Notes: generated by a model not told the origin, from the sequence alone. A stretch of 42,955 nt of DNA from Nitrospirota bacterium (GCA_021814475.1 JAKAIE010000019.1:1-42955), one strand, 5' to 3'; counted from the stretch's first letter, positions 1 to 9,169 are shown. Translations and numbers: made by a program.

Positions 1-129
1 GCCGACCGAATGTATGGCAGGGTGCCAGCAAAAATAAGGGATGTCGAACCCCAGTGTGAGGCAGGTCTGAAGCAGGTTCTGTCCGTCCTTCACCTCATAT
101 GGTCTGTTATCAATATAGATCGTTGCCAT
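1..129 (-). CDS. nuoG: NADH-quinone oxidoreductase subunit G, N-terminal fragment
   Basis: This is the first 43 codons of the iron-sulfur subunit of complex I; the rest lies beyond the left edge. The protein starts [13 protein letters not shown] and reaches a DIPYFCWHP motif at residues 29-37. That motif holds the first cysteine of the ferredoxin-like [2Fe-2S] site found at the N-terminus of NuoG and related molybdopterin-type subunits. The ATG lies three bases downstream of the nuoF stop codon, so it is the last visible gene of the operon. With only 43 residues I cannot tell a full NuoG from a shorter hydrogenase-type HoxU-like subunit, but order after nuoE-nuoF makes NuoG the simplest reading. 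Confidence 0.85.
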   Translation of the reverse strand, partial: MATIYIDNRPYEVKDGQNLLQTCLTLGFDIPYFCWHPAIHSVG

Positions 130-132
130 CGC

Positions 133-1410
133 CTATCTCCAAGGGCATCTCTTTTCCCGGATATGCCTTTCGAAGTCGTCCCTGAAATATGTAAGCGCGC
201 TCTGGAGCGGCTCCATCGCCCCCGGAGCCAGGAAACAGAAGGTATTGCCGGGGCCGAGAAGACGCGTATGCCCTTCGAGTATCCCGATGTCCTCCGGTCT
301 GCCCTCACCGTCCTCGATCGCCTGGAGCGTCTTTGCCACCCAGGGCAGCCCCTCCCTGCAGGGGGTGCACCAGCCGCAGGACTCGCGGCTGAAAAAATGA
401 ATGAGGTTGCTGACCAGGCCGACCGGGCAGGTCCTGTCATCGAGAACGATCAGACCTCCGGTGCCCAGGCGGCTCCCGAATTTCTGAGGTGCAGTGAAAT
501 CCATGTTCACATCGAGATGCTCCTCCAGAAGGAAATCGGTAGATGCTCCTCCGGGGATCACCGCCCTGAAAGAATACCCGTCGGCCATGCCTCCCGCATG
601 TTCGTTCAGCAGGTCTCGGAGGGGTGTGCCGAGCGGAAGTTCCCATGCCCCCGGCCTCTTCACCCTTCCGCTTGCGGTGTAGATCTTTGTCCCTCCTTCG
701 GTCAGGCCGAGTCCCTTGAACCAGGCGGCGCCTTTGTCGACGATATGAGGTATGTTGCAGAAGGTTTCCGTATTGTTGATGACCGTCGGCCTGCCCCAGA
801 GGCCGCAGGTCTGGGGGTGCGGCGGCTTTGCGCGGGGGACCGGACGCCTTCCCTCGAGGGCGTTCAGGAGCGCGGTCTCCTCGCCGCAGATGTAGCGGCC
901 GGCGCTGACATGGAGCCTGATGTCGAGGGTAAATCCTGAGCCGAGGATGTTCTTCCCCGCGTAGTTTGCGGCATAGGCCTCCTCGAGGGCACGCAAAAGC
1001 CGCATAGCGCCGCGCCTGTAGTCGCACCGGAGAAAAATGTATGCCCTATCCACCTGGAGGGCATAGGCGCTGATGATGATGCCCTCGATAAGCTGATGGG
1101 GGTTCCCTTCGATAAGGACGCGGTCCTTGAAGGTCCCGGGCTCCATCTCGTCGGCGTTCGCGATCAGATACCTCGGGCCGGGGACTGTGTCCACAGCCGG
1201 CATGAAGCTCCACTTCTGGCCGGTAGGAAACCCTGCGCCGCCACGGCCGCGAAGGCCCGAGTCCTTCACGACAGACTGAATCTCCGCCGGGGTCATCGAG
1301 CCGAGCGCCTTGCGGAAGGCCTGATACCCTCCGGCCTTCTCATACTCCCGGATATCGAGGGGTTCCCCGTTTAGCTTCATACTGCCTGTGAGAGGACGTT
1401 CCGTTGTCAT
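133..1410 (-). CDS. nuoF: NADH-quinone oxidoreductase subunit F (NADH/FMN-binding)
   Basis: NuoF is the peripheral-arm subunit that oxidises NADH, passes electrons to FMN and then to a [4Fe-4S] cluster. The 425-residue product has the glycine-rich GRGGAGFPTG motif at 55-64 for nucleotide/FMN binding. Its cluster motif is CGWCTPC (C345, C348, C351) with a fourth cysteine at C392. Length is normal for the family. It starts three bases after nuoE ends and finishes just before nuoG, so it is co-transcribed. The start is uncertain: Met1 (used here) or Met11 (MKLNGEPL) are both possible, and neither has a strong ribosome-binding site. Confidence 0.96.
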   Translation of the reverse strand: MTTERPLTGSMKLNGEPLDIREYEKAGGYQAFRKALGSMTPAEIQSVVKDSGLRGRGGAGFPTGQKWSFMPAVDTVPGPRYLIANADEMEPGTFKDRVLIEGNPHQLIEGIIISAYALQVDRAYIFLRCDYRRGAMRLLRALEEAYAANYAGKNILGSGFTLDIRLHVSAGRYICGEETALLNALEGRRPVPRAKPPHPQTCGLWGRPTVINNTETFCNIPHIVDKGAAWFKGLGLTEGGTKIYTASGRVKRPGAWELPLGTPLRDLLNEHAGGMADGYSFRAVIPGGASTDFLLEEHLDVNMDFTAPQKFGSRLGTGGLIVLDDRTCPVGLVSNLIHFFSRESCGWCTPCREGLPWVAKTLQAIEDGEGRPEDIGILEGHTRLLGPGNTFCFLAPGAMEPLQSALTYFRDDFERHIREKRCPWR

Positions 1411-1413
1411 GGC

Positions 1414-1878
1414 TTAATCCGCGTATCTCTCCAGTATCGCATCGATTTTTTCCGTAGTCAGGTTTCCGAAGACTTCATCCCCGATTATCATGGCCGGGGC
1501 TGCATCGCAGAGACCTAGGCACGATACCGGCAGCAGCGTGAACTGCCCGTCTCCGGTCGTCTCGCCCGGCCGTATCCCCAGACGTGCGGTCAGGTGTTCC
1601 CGCATGACTTCGTAGCCCATAGTCCAGCAGCAGACGCTGTCGCAGATCAGGATCATGTGCTTGCCGACAGGCTTCCTGAAGATGAAGCTGTAGAAGGTGG
1701 CGAGCCCGTCGACCTCTTCGGTCGTCATATCCAGCAGCCCGGCGATATCGTGTATCTCGTCGGAGACCCAGCCGCGATGGCGCTGCACGATCTTCAGGAC
1801 ATCGACGCAGGCGGCGCGCCCGCTCTCGTGATGCCGTATCGCGGACATGATCTCGGTCTTTTCTTCTTCTGTCAACAT
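1414..1878 (-). CDS. nuoE: NADH-quinone oxidoreductase subunit E ([2Fe-2S] subunit)
   Basis: NuoE is the 24-kDa-type thioredoxin-fold subunit of the NADH dehydrogenase module, carrying the N1a-type [2Fe-2S] cluster next to NuoF. The 154-residue protein has the expected ligands: C79 and C84 (C-x4-C in CDSVCC), then C120 and C124 in CLGLC. The N-terminal helical region includes the typical VDGLATFYSFIF stretch. It sits between nuoCD and nuoF with a 39-base gap upstream and a 3-base gap downstream. Its presence with nuoF means this complex has an NADH-input module, unlike the 11-subunit ferredoxin-type complexes. Confidence 0.96.
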   Translation of the reverse strand: MLTEEEKTEIMSAIRHHESGRAACVDVLKIVQRHRGWVSDEIHDIAGLLDMTTEEVDGLATFYSFIFRKPVGKHMILICDSVCCWTMGYEVMREHLTARLGIRPGETTGDGQFTLLPVSCLGLCDAAPAMIIGDEVFGNLTTEKIDAILERYAD

Positions 1879-1917
1879 AAAATGTTTCTCATATTCGGTT
1901 CTCTCGCGTGGTCTCTT

Positions 1918-3687
1918 TCACCTGTCTATATCCGCGAGTATGAAGTCGATGCTCCCCAGGATCGCCATCAGGTCGGCCACCATAAGTCCGCGGCTGATCA
2001 GCGGCACCATCTGCATATGGGCGAAGGACGGCGTCCGTATCCGGACACGGTACGGCATTGTGCTCCCGTCGCTGATCAGGTAATACCCGTTGTTGCCCTT
2101 TGTCGCCTCGATGCCGGAGAAGGCCTCTCCAGCGGGGATGACCGGCCCCCAGCCGGCGCCGAGAAAATGACCGATGAGCGTCTCTATGTCGTGCATTGTG
2201 CGCCCCTTCAGCGGGGGTATGGCGAGGGGGTGGTCAGACTTGTACGGACCTTCAGGCATATTATTTATGCACTGGTCTATGATGCGGAGGCTCTGTCTGA
2301 TCTCCTCGATGCGGACGACGCCCCTGTCGTAGCAGTCTCCATTCTGGGCAATCGGGATGTCGAACTCGAACCGGTCGTAGCCGGAGTAGGGTCTCTTCTT
2401 GCGGAAGTCCCATCCGAAACCGCAGGCCCTGAGTCCCGGTCCTGTCACGCCCCATTCAACCGCCTGGTCACGCGTGTACCTGCCGACCCCGATCGTCCTG
2501 GCCCTGAAGATGCGGTTCTTCATGACGATCCTGTCATATTCCTTCAGCCTCTTCGGGAGGTAATCAAGGAAGTCCTTCATCAGCCTGTCCCATCCCGAGG
2601 GGAGGTCCTGTGCTACCCCGCCGATCCGGAACCACGAAGGGTGCATGCGGCCGCCGCAGACCGCCTCGACAATCCCGAAGATGCGCTCGCGGTCGTTGAA
2701 GGTGAAGAAGACCGGCGAGAGCGACCCCACGTCCTGGGCAAAGGTGCCATACCAGACCAGATGGCTGGCGATGCGGAAGAGTTCCGCCATCATGACGCGG
2801 ATCACCATCGCCCTGTCCGGGACAGTGATGCCCGCAAGTTTTTCGACCGCCAGGACGTATGCCATGTTGTTCATGACGCCGCCAAGGTAGTCGATCCTGT
2901 CGGTATAGGGGATGAAGGTATGCCAGGTCTGTCGTTCTCCCATCTTCTCGGCGCCGCGGTGGTGATAGCCGATGTCAGGGACCGCATCGACTATCTCCTC
3001 CCCGTCGAGCTGGAGTATTATCCTGAGCAGACCGTGCGTGCCCGGGTGCTGGGGCCCGAGGTTGAGGAACATGAAGTCCGTATCCTCCCTCTGCCGTTTC
3101 ATCCCCCAGTCTCCGGGCCGGAACCGCAATGCCTCCTGTTCAGCCTCCTCCTTTTCATCCGTGAGCCGGAGGGGCGCCATTTCGGTTGCGCGCGCCGGGT
3201 GGTCCTTACGGAGAGGATGTCCCTCCCAGGTCGGCGGCATCAGTATCCTCCTGAGATGGGGGTGGCCGTCGAACCTGATGCCGAACATGTCCCATGCCTC
3301 CCGCTCATACCAGTCAGCAGACGGCCAGATGCCGGTTATCGTGGGAAGGGAAGGACTGTCGTCCCTGAGGCCGACCTTGATGCGTATATCGTCATTGCGC
3401 TCATAGGAGAGGAGGTGGTAGACCACGGTGAAAGCGCTCTCCGGCTGGCCGTGCCGTTTTTCCCTGACCCTTTCGTCTATCGCGGTGAGATCGTAGAGGG
3501 TCCTGTATGGTTCTTTTATTCCGGTCTTGAGGTGAAGGAGGATATCTCCTGCCTTCTCTTTTGCCACCCAGACAGTGGGGATGCCGTCTGCCGTCTCCTG
3601 AGACCTGAATGCATCGGTGCCGAACTTTTCCACCAATTCGCGGATACTGTCCGGTCCGCTGTTTATGACGCCGGGATCTGTGCTCAT
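1918..3687 (-). CDS. nuoCD: Fused NADH-quinone oxidoreductase subunits C and D
   Basis: A 589-residue fusion of NuoC (30-kDa subunit, about residues 1-190) and NuoD (49-kDa, hydrogenase-large-subunit-like, about 205-589). The C part contains [13 protein letters not shown], the signature of the 30-kDa family. The D part begins near [11 protein letters not shown] and ends with the usual [11 protein letters not shown]. Together these line the quinone site with NuoB. The fusion is shared with Escherichia coli and several other lineages and is not unique, but it is phylogenetically informative. The gene starts six bases after nuoB ends. A long open frame on the opposite strand here is only a shadow of GC-rich coding sequence. 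Confidence 0.97.
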   Translation of the reverse strand: MSTDPGVINSGPDSIRELVEKFGTDAFRSQETADGIPTVWVAKEKAGDILLHLKTGIKEPYRTLYDLTAIDERVREKRHGQPESAFTVVYHLLSYERNDDIRIKVGLRDDSPSLPTITGIWPSADWYEREAWDMFGIRFDGHPHLRRILMPPTWEGHPLRKDHPARATEMAPLRLTDEKEEAEQEALRFRPGDWGMKRQREDTDFMFLNLGPQHPGTHGLLRIILQLDGEEIVDAVPDIGYHHRGAEKMGERQTWHTFIPYTDRIDYLGGVMNNMAYVLAVEKLAGITVPDRAMVIRVMMAELFRIASHLVWYGTFAQDVGSLSPVFFTFNDRERIFGIVEAVCGGRMHPSWFRIGGVAQDLPSGWDRLMKDFLDYLPKRLKEYDRIVMKNRIFRARTIGVGRYTRDQAVEWGVTGPGLRACGFGWDFRKKRPYSGYDRFEFDIPIAQNGDCYDRGVVRIEEIRQSLRIIDQCINNMPEGPYKSDHPLAIPPLKGRTMHDIETLIGHFLGAGWGPVIPAGEAFSGIEATKGNNGYYLISDGSTMPYRVRIRTPSFAHMQMVPLISRGLMVADLMAILGSIDFILADIDR

Positions 3688-3693
3688 GGCATG

Positions 3694-4329
3694 TTATATC
3701 TCATCCGGAGACCTTAGGCCCGACGCCTTCCTCCTCTCGGAACGCCGCTGATTACGAAGGGAGGGAGGTTCCGCCTGTTCAATGCCCTGAGGGCCGGCGA
3801 CCCAGCTGAGGGGGCGCCTCTCCTTCCCGATGGCATCCTGCAGCAGCAGCAGGCCTTCCATGAAGGCCTCGGGCCTGGGAGGGCAACCGGGCACATAGAC
3901 ATCCACAGGGAGAAGGGTGTCCACACCCTGGACAACGCTGTAGATGTCGTACATGCCCCCTGAGTTCGCGCAGGAGCCCATCGAAATGACCCAGCGGGGC
4001 TCCATCATCTGTTCGTAGAGTCTTCTGATGACAGGGGCCATTTTGATAAAGACGGTGCCGGCCACGATCATCAGGTCAGACTCGCGGGGGGTCCCCCGGA
4101 TCACCTCCGCGCCGAAGCGGGCGATGTCGTAACGCGACGTGAGGCTTGCCGCCATCTCGACGTAGCAGCAGGAGAGACCGAAGTTGAATGGCCACACCGA
4201 GTTCTTCCTGCCCCACGCGACGAGGTCCTGCAGTCTCGTAAAAAACAGGCTGTGATGCAGGGCTTTATCGGTCAGGCCCTCGCGCCCTTTGTCATGCCCG
4301 TCAGATGCCTTGCGCAGTGACCAGTTCAT
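3694..4329 (-). CDS. nuoB: NADH-quinone oxidoreductase subunit B
   Basis: NuoB carries cluster N2, the last iron-sulfur cluster before quinone. The 211-residue protein shows the adjacent cysteine pair C54-C55 in [10 protein letters not shown]120 in [10 protein letters not shown] and C149 in VPGCPPRPE, the four ligands expected. It is somewhat longer than many NuoB proteins because of a low-complexity, basic C-terminal tail (about 175-211). It lies between nuoA (6-base gap) and nuoCD (6-base gap). Confidence 0.96.
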   Translation of the reverse strand: MNWSLRKASDGHDKGREGLTDKALHHSLFFTRLQDLVAWGRKNSVWPFNFGLSCCYVEMAASLTSRYDIARFGAEVIRGTPRESDLMIVAGTVFIKMAPVIRRLYEQMMEPRWVISMGSCANSGGMYDIYSVVQGVDTLLPVDVYVPGCPPRPEAFMEGLLLLQDAIGKERRPLSWVAGPQGIEQAEPPSLRNQRRSERRKASGLRSPDEI

Positions 4330-4335
4330 CGGCGC

Positions 4336-4746
4336 TTAGCCCTTTCCTTCAGGGGTGGCTGCCCTCCGCAGGGAGGCCCCCCATTGCAGTGCGCCCGTGC
4401 GCCAGAGATAGACGAGGACGGCAGCCAGGATTGCGATGAAAAGGACGACGGCGGTGTACCCGGGCCAGCCGAGCCTGCGGAAGGAGATGGCCCAGGCAAC
4501 AATGAAGACCGTCTCAAGGTCGAATATCACAAAAAACATGGCGACCAGATAAAACCGCACGTCAAACCGCATGCGGACAGAACCCGTCGATATTATGCCG
4601 GATTCGTACTGCTGTCCGGTTGCACCTTCGCGGTGACGCTCGCCGAGGATATAAGACAGAAATATCATCAGTGCCGCGAGCAGGACCACGGAGGCGGTAT
4701 ACAGGGCCAGAGGCCAGAGGGCCGTTGCAGGGGAAGACGGGATCAT
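4336..4746 (-). CDS. nuoA: NADH-quinone oxidoreductase subunit A
   Basis: NuoA is a small membrane subunit with three transmembrane helices at the junction of the membrane and peripheral arms. The characteristic loop and second helix are visible: YESGIISTG followed by RFDVRFYLVAMFFVIFDLE, with the acidic FDLE of the family. I chose the ATG at 4746 (protein begins MIPSSPAT, 136 aa) because it overlaps the stop codon of the cytochrome b gene as ATGA, a common coupling arrangement. A longer start at 4782 (148 aa) is open and would overlap the upstream gene by 37 bases. Confidence 0.93.
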   Translation of the reverse strand: MIPSSPATALWPLALYTASVVLLAALMIFLSYILGERHREGATGQQYESGIISTGSVRMRFDVRFYLVAMFFVIFDLETVFIVAWAISFRRLGWPGYTAVVLFIAILAAVLVYLWRTGALQWGASLRRAATPEGKG

Positions 4747-6437
4747 CAGAGTCGTTTCCGTCTCCAGAGCCCGCCGATCCATAGTGCGGCCAGTCCGTAA
4801 GCCGCGGCGAGCAGACCGAAAAAGCTGCGGGGCCGCATGCCGGGATTCATGATCTTAGCCCTGTCTATGCCGTTGAGATGCAGGATATACGCCTCGATGT
4901 TCGAGACCTGGGGCTGGGTGAGGGTGTTCGTATCGCCGAAGGCGGGCATGCGTATCACGGGGTTCGCTCCCTCGGGCACAGAGCCGTGCTGGATAAAATG
5001 GTCAATATGCGAGGCGAAGACATCCGGATTGTCACTGTAGATTTCGCGGTCTATGGGATTGAGGTCCGGGATCTTCCCGTCATTCGATCCCGGGTTGGGG
5101 TTCTTGTTGACGCCCTCCGGGCCATGGCACTGGCTGCAATGCTTCCTGAACAGGGCTGCCCCCCTTTCTGCATTGCCGATGCTGTATGCGGCTATGCCTG
5201 GAGGCCCGGACATCTTTTTGATGTCAGGATCCTCGGCCCCCGGGGCCGCACCCTTTTCCAGTGCCGAGGGGACCTCTGCCGCGCGGGCGGTTTCAGGTGT
5301 GAGAACCGATAATACTATATCGATATAGTCTTTACCGTGCCGGGTCACCAGGGATGTCTGAGGCTTTGCCTTTACCCCGGGCTGGGCAAATCCCTTGCTC
5401 CTGTATCCTGCGATCGTCAGCCACGTAATCACCGCCGCAAGGACGAAGGCGCAGAACACGGCAACCGGACGTCTGAAGGGGTTGCGCTCGGGGTTGCGGT
5501 CGATGAAAGGCAGCAGCACCAGGAGCAGGACGAGCACCGCCGGGACCCCCATGGTGCCTACCGGCTCGAGAGCTCCCTGGAAGTATTTCAGTGCCTGGTA
5601 CAGGAAGAGAAAGTTCCACTCGGGCTTGGGCACATACGATGTATCCAGCGGATCGGCGGGCCCGGAGTATGACGGAGGGAGATACGCCGCCAGGCCGACC
5701 AGGAGGAGGAAGACTGCGGTGCCCGTGATCGCATCCTTAAAAACCTGATCAGGCCAGAACGGGCCTTTCGGTTCCCGTTTGGCCTCTGTCCAGGGTCCGA
5801 CGCTGCCGAAGCGGCGCATGGCGATGATATGAAATAAAAACAGGCTGATGAGGGCAGGCGGCAGGATCGCGGTATGCACCACGAAGAAGCGGGAAAGGGT
5901 CAGCGGCCCCATCTCTTCGCCGCCGCGCAGTATGCGCTTCATCAGGTCTCCGACGACCGGCGCGGTCCCTGCGATGCTTGTGCCGACCTCACCCGCCCAG
6001 TACCCCCTCTGGTCCCAGTGCAGTGGGCCTCCGGTGAAGCTGAAGGCCATGACGGTCAGAAACAGGGCGGTGCCGCCCAGCCATGTCAGTTCCCGGGGAC
6101 GTTTGTAGGCTCCCCAGAGAAAGACACGGCAGATGTGCAGTACCACAAGCACCACCATCAGGTTTGCCCCCCAGTAGTGGAGGCCGTGGATCAGCCAGCC
6201 GAAGGGGACCTTTGTCCTCAGAAAGCTTATGCTGTCGTACGCGTAATCGGTCGCCGGGACATAGAAGAAAAGCTGCATGATGCCGGTGACCGCCTGCAGC
6301 AGAAAGACGATCAGCGTGCCGCTTCCGAGCGTATAGGCGAACCGCGCGCCGCCGGGGATCTCCTCCTCCAGCGTCAGGCGGGTCAGGGAAGAAAAAGGCC
6401 ACCTCTGATCGAGCCACTGCCCTATGCTTCTGAGCAT
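4746..6437 (-). CDS. Cytochrome b fused to a C-terminal cytochrome c domain (bc-type complex)
   Basis: Membrane subunit of a quinol-oxidising cytochrome bc complex. In the 563-residue protein, four haem-b histidines are visible: H87 and H101 on one helix, H188 and H203 on another. The 14 residues between the latter pair resemble cytochrome b6. The quinol-site motif reads PEWN at 272-275 in place of the usual PEWY. After the last core helix (about 345) comes a linker. A class I cytochrome c domain follows, with CSQCH at 434-438 and a likely Met497 ligand in IRMPAFGD, then a final helix at about 539-557. The complex thus carries its own c-type haem. It is encoded after the Rieske gene and overlaps nuoA. 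Confidence 0.93.
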   Translation of the reverse strand: MLRSIGQWLDQRWPFSSLTRLTLEEEIPGGARFAYTLGSGTLIVFLLQAVTGIMQLFFYVPATDYAYDSISFLRTKVPFGWLIHGLHYWGANLMVVLVVLHICRVFLWGAYKRPRELTWLGGTALFLTVMAFSFTGGPLHWDQRGYWAGEVGTSIAGTAPVVGDLMKRILRGGEEMGPLTLSRFFVVHTAILPPALISLFLFHIIAMRRFGSVGPWTEAKREPKGPFWPDQVFKDAITGTAVFLLLVGLAAYLPPSYSGPADPLDTSYVPKPEWNFLFLYQALKYFQGALEPVGTMGVPAVLVLLLVLLPFIDRNPERNPFRRPVAVFCAFVLAAVITWLTIAGYRSKGFAQPGVKAKPQTSLVTRHGKDYIDIVLSVLTPETARAAEVPSALEKGAAPGAEDPDIKKMSGPPGIAAYSIGNAERGAALFRKHCSQCHGPEGVNKNPNPGSNDGKIPDLNPIDREIYSDNPDVFASHIDHFIQHGSVPEGANPVIRMPAFGDTNTLTQPQVSNIEAYILHLNGIDRAKIMNPGMRPRSFFGLLAAAYGLAALWIGGLWRRKRL

Positions 6438-6447
6438 GTAACGCCTC

Positions 6448-6972
6448 CTATACGATGATTTTATTCGGGCTGCCGGTCCTGAAGCGCTCCCAGCGGACGA
6501 AAAGCACGCCGTTTTCGGTCTTCACCGGTAGGGTGTCGAGCGGCCGCGGCGCAGGGCCCGAAAGCACACTGCCGTCGGGCGCAAAGACGCTTGCGTGACA
6601 GGGGCATTCAAAATGCCCCGTCTCCACGTTCCAGGCGTAATGACAGCCGAGGTGGGTGCAGATTGGCGAGAAGACGGTCACCTCAGTATCGGACTTCTTG
6701 ACCACCCAGGCGGAGTTCAATACTGATTTGTGCTGATAGGCCTCCACCGTGAGGGTTGCGAACCGCGCCTCCATAGGCTCCCCCGCAGGAAACGAACCGA
6801 GTTCCCCCACCCGCGTCCAGGCTTCTTCCCTGCGTCCTCCGGAAGCGCTGACAAGGGTTCTGATAAACGGGACACCGAGGGCGAGGGCATTGACCGAGGC
6901 CATGAAACCAACGAGTATCGCGATGAATTTCCTTCGCGTGGTGACACTGTCTTTATTGTTCGTTTCATCCAT
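6448..6972 (-). CDS. Rieske iron-sulfur protein of the bc complex
   Basis: A 174-residue Rieske protein, the electron acceptor from quinol at the periplasmic face. The cluster motifs are CTHLGCH (C105 and H107 as ligands) and CPCHAS (C123 and H126), with C110 and C125 as the expected disulfide pair. The N-terminus has TTRRKFIAIL followed by a hydrophobic segment, consistent with a twin-arginine signal-anchor. It is the first gene of the minus-strand operon, ten bases before the cytochrome b gene. A TATAAT-like hexamer lies at 6984-6989 on this strand, but it is too close to the ATG to be convincing as the promoter. Confidence 0.95.
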   Translation of the reverse strand: MDETNNKDSVTTRRKFIAILVGFMASVNALALGVPFIRTLVSASGGRREEAWTRVGELGSFPAGEPMEARFATLTVEAYQHKSVLNSAWVVKKSDTEVTVFSPICTHLGCHYAWNVETGHFECPCHASVFAPDGSVLSGPAPRPLDTLPVKTENGVLFVRWERFRTGSPNKIIV

Positions 6973-7249
6973 AGGCTTGCTCCATTATAGTCGCTTTGCT
7001 ATTACTTTATTCTATAGAGGTAAGCCATGCAAGAAAATAAGAGATCTGCGGCCGGTTTTGTAGTCTTTGAATGCGGGGAATGTCGGCGTAATCCTACGGG
7101 GAAGATATAGACGGCCCGCGCTTACGACTCAATCTGTCCCCTGATGAGATTCCACAAAACTATCTGTTTCGGATAGAATAGGACATATAAAATAGTGTGC
7201 GATTTTAATCCGTTTGCCGCCGGGCCGGCGGATAGGGAGATGAGGACAG

Positions 7250-8548
7250 ATGCCTCAGTATAAAGTTTCTGTTGACAGACTTCGAGAAGGGGTATTTATC
7301 AGCCTCGACCTGAAGTGGTTCGAGCATCCCTTCCTGTTCAGCAGTTTCAAGATAACGAAACCCGAGCAACTTGCCATTCTGCGGGAACTGGGCATATCCA
7401 GCGTTGTATGTATCCCTGAAAAAAGCGATGTGCTCCCCCTTCCGCAGTCTCCTGCACTGAACCGTACCCCGGAGCAGGCGCCAGCTCCATCGACGGGAAA
7501 CGCCGACTTCCAGAAATTGTGGGAGCTGAAGAAGGAGCGGATCCAGCGGCTCAGGGAGCGGAGGGCAACAGACGCACAATGCGAAAAACAGTTCGCAAAG
7601 AGCATGGATACGGTCAAGCATGTCATGCGCGATATCGAGTCCGGCTCGAAAGAGGCGTTCGAGGAATCGGACCGGCTGATGAAGAGTATCGTGGAGTCCC
7701 TGATGCCGGAAAAGGAGTCGGCCGTCCAGCTGATGAACACGAAATTCGGCAAGGAAAACGTGTTCTTCCATTCACTGAATGTCTCGGTCCTTTCGATGAT
7801 GCTCGGCAGGGAATACGGGTTTGACGCGGAGGCGATGCGGCTGCTCGGGCTCGGGGCTCTTTTTCACGACATCGGCAAGAGCCGTGTCCCCAAAAGCATC
7901 CTGCATAAAACAACCCCGCTGACAAGGGCCGAGCAGGCCTTTTATCAGCTGCATCCCAAATATGGAGTCGAGATCCTCTCCAGACTTGAGGGTATCCCCG
8001 CGGAAGTTCTGGATATTGTCTTTCAGCACCACGAAAGGAATGACGGCAAAGGGTTTCCCAGGCAGCTCGAGGGTGAACAGATATCGATCCTTGCGAGGAT
8101 CGTCTGCCTGGTGAATGTATATGACAACCACTGCAACAAGTTCAATCCTGCAGACTCCCTGACACCGCACGAGGCCCTCGCGTATATGTTCAGTATCCAG
8201 AAGGACAGTTTTGATAAAGAACTCCTTGCCCTGTTCATCCAGTGCCTCGGCGTCTATCCCCCGGGGACGATCGTGAAGCTTTCCAACGGCTTCACCGGCA
8301 TGGTGATTACGGTCAATCCCCGGGACCCGCTGCATCCCAGTCTGTTGATGTATAACCCGGAAATTCCCAAGCAGGAGGCTCTCATAATCGACCTGAGGGA
8401 TGAGCCCGGCTTCAGCATAGAGGGGAGCCTCAAGCCAGCCCATTTGCCGCAGGAGGTTTTTGACTATCTCAGCCCGAGAACCCGCGTGACCTACTATGTC
8501 GCCGAATCGGATGGAAGCAGGAGGGATATCCCGGGAGGGGGGGGCTGA
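7250..8548 (+). CDS. HD-GYP domain protein with N-terminal DUF3391-like region
   Basis: Likely a cyclic-di-GMP phosphodiesterase or related signalling hydrolase. The 432-residue protein starts MPQYKVSVDRLREGVFI, typical of the DUF3391 region before HD-GYP domains. The catalytic pair is H206-D207 in FHDIGKSRVPKS. The second signature is HHERNDGKGFP at 260-270, where the family GYP reads GFP, a common variant. A ribosome-binding GAGG lies at 7242-7245. The gene is divergent from the Rieske/nuo operon across a 277-base spacer and convergent with rpsU. No receiver domain is attached. Substrate is inferred from the family. Confidence 0.92.
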   Translation: MPQYKVSVDRLREGVFISLDLKWFEHPFLFSSFKITKPEQLAILRELGISSVVCIPEKSDVLPLPQSPALNRTPEQAPAPSTGNADFQKLWELKKERIQRLRERRATDAQCEKQFAKSMDTVKHVMRDIESGSKEAFEESDRLMKSIVESLMPEKESAVQLMNTKFGKENVFFHSLNVSVLSMMLGREYGFDAEAMRLLGLGALFHDIGKSRVPKSILHKTTPLTRAEQAFYQLHPKYGVEILSRLEGIPAEVLDIVFQHHERNDGKGFPRQLEGEQISILARIVCLVNVYDNHCNKFNPADSLTPHEALAYMFSIQKDSFDKELLALFIQCLGVYPPGTIVKLSNGFTGMVITVNPRDPLHPSLLMYNPEIPKQEALIIDLRDEPGFSIEGSLKPAHLPQEVFDYLSPRTRVTYYVAESDGSRRDIPGGGG

Positions 8549-8567
8549 TCAGGAGCGCACAGAGACG

Positions 8568-8609
8568 CTGAAGGCGCAGGGCATCCTCAACGGACACCCG
8601 CGCCTTCAG
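8568..8609. terminator. Inverted repeat between convergent genes, probable bidirectional terminator
   Basis: CTGAAGGCGC (8568-8577) pairs perfectly with GCGCCTTCAG (8600-8609), giving a 10-bp stem with a 22-base loop. It lies between the stops of the HD-GYP gene and rpsU, which converge here. There is no long T-run on either side, so this is a hairpin with terminator-like placement, not a textbook intrinsic terminator. Confidence 0.55.
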
Positions 8610-8633
8610 TCAGCTCTTATACGGAAAGGATTC

Positions 8634-8825
8634 TCAGCCGCCGTTTCTGCGCATACTCTTGTTTCTGCGCTTCTGTGCCAGACGCTGCTTCGTCTTCATC
8701 TTGACCGACGGTTTTTCATAGTAGCGCCTCTTCTTGAGATCGCCCATGAGCCCGTCCCGCTGAATCTTCTTTTTGAGAGCCTTGAGTGCCTTCTCTATTT
8801 CATTGCCTTCGACTCTTATCTCCAC
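8634..8825 (-). CDS. rpsU: Small ribosomal subunit protein bS21
   Basis: A 63-residue basic protein beginning MEIRVEGNEIEKALKALKKK, with the RRYYEKPS and KRRNKSM stretches of the bS21 family. bS21 binds near the platform of the 30S subunit and helps initiation. The start codon lies inside the end of the upstream RRM gene (ten-base overlap), so the two are very likely translated from one message. Length is close to the family norm. Confidence 0.95.
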   Translation of the reverse strand: MEIRVEGNEIEKALKALKKKIQRDGLMGDLKKRRYYEKPSVKMKTKQRLAQKRRNKSMRRNGG

Positions 8826-9169
8826 CTGCCCGTCCCTTTATCTCCCCTGCTGCCGAAGGATTTGCCGCCGCCACCACCGGGCCTCCTCATGCCGCCGCCA
8901 CCACCGGGCCTGGGTTTGTTAGTCTGCGGCCGCGCCTCGCTGACGTTGATCGCCCTGTCCATGAGCATTGTCCCGTTAAGGGTCGCGATTGCCCTGTCGG
9001 CATCTTCGTCAGAACCCATCTCCACAAAGCCGAACCCTTTGGACCGGCCCGTCACGTTGTCCTTGATAAGTCTGACTGACTGTATCTCCCCGATTTTTCC
9101 AAACGCCTCGCGGATGTCGTCTTCAGTAACCGTGTAGGAGAGATTCCCTACGTAAATATTCTTCGCCAT
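8816..9169 (-). CDS. Small RNA-binding protein with one RRM and Gly/Arg-rich tail
   Basis: A 117-residue RNA-recognition-motif protein of the bacterial cold-shock type. RNP2 reads IYVGNL at 5-10 and RNP1 reads KGFGFVEM at 44-51. After about residue 85 the chain becomes a Gly- and Arg-rich disordered tail with two GGGGG runs. Such proteins bind single-stranded RNA and are often cold-induced; regulation is not shown here. It overlaps rpsU downstream, and a gene-free stretch of about 370 bases separates it from cobA-hemD. Confidence 0.93.
   Translation of the reverse strand: MAKNIYVGNLSYTVTEDDIREAFGKIGEIQSVRLIKDNVTGRSKGFGFVEMGSDEDADRAIATLNGTMLMDRAINVSEARPQTNKPRPGGGGGMRRPGGGGGKSFGSRGDKGTGRWR

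Noticed and set aside
10-939. A 309-codon plus-strand frame opposite nuoF
   Set aside because: It is a shadow of nuoF for the same reason, with no ribosome-binding site or family resemblance.
1594-3717. A 707-codon open frame on the plus strand opposite nuoE and nuoCD
   Set aside because: It lies antisense to clearly conserved nuo genes; GC-rich codon bias leaves the opposite strand open. Its translation shows no recognisable domain.
6984-6989. TATAAT on the minus strand as promoter of the Rieske-nuo operon
   Set aside because: It is only about 12 bases from the ATG and no -35 match lies at the right distance.
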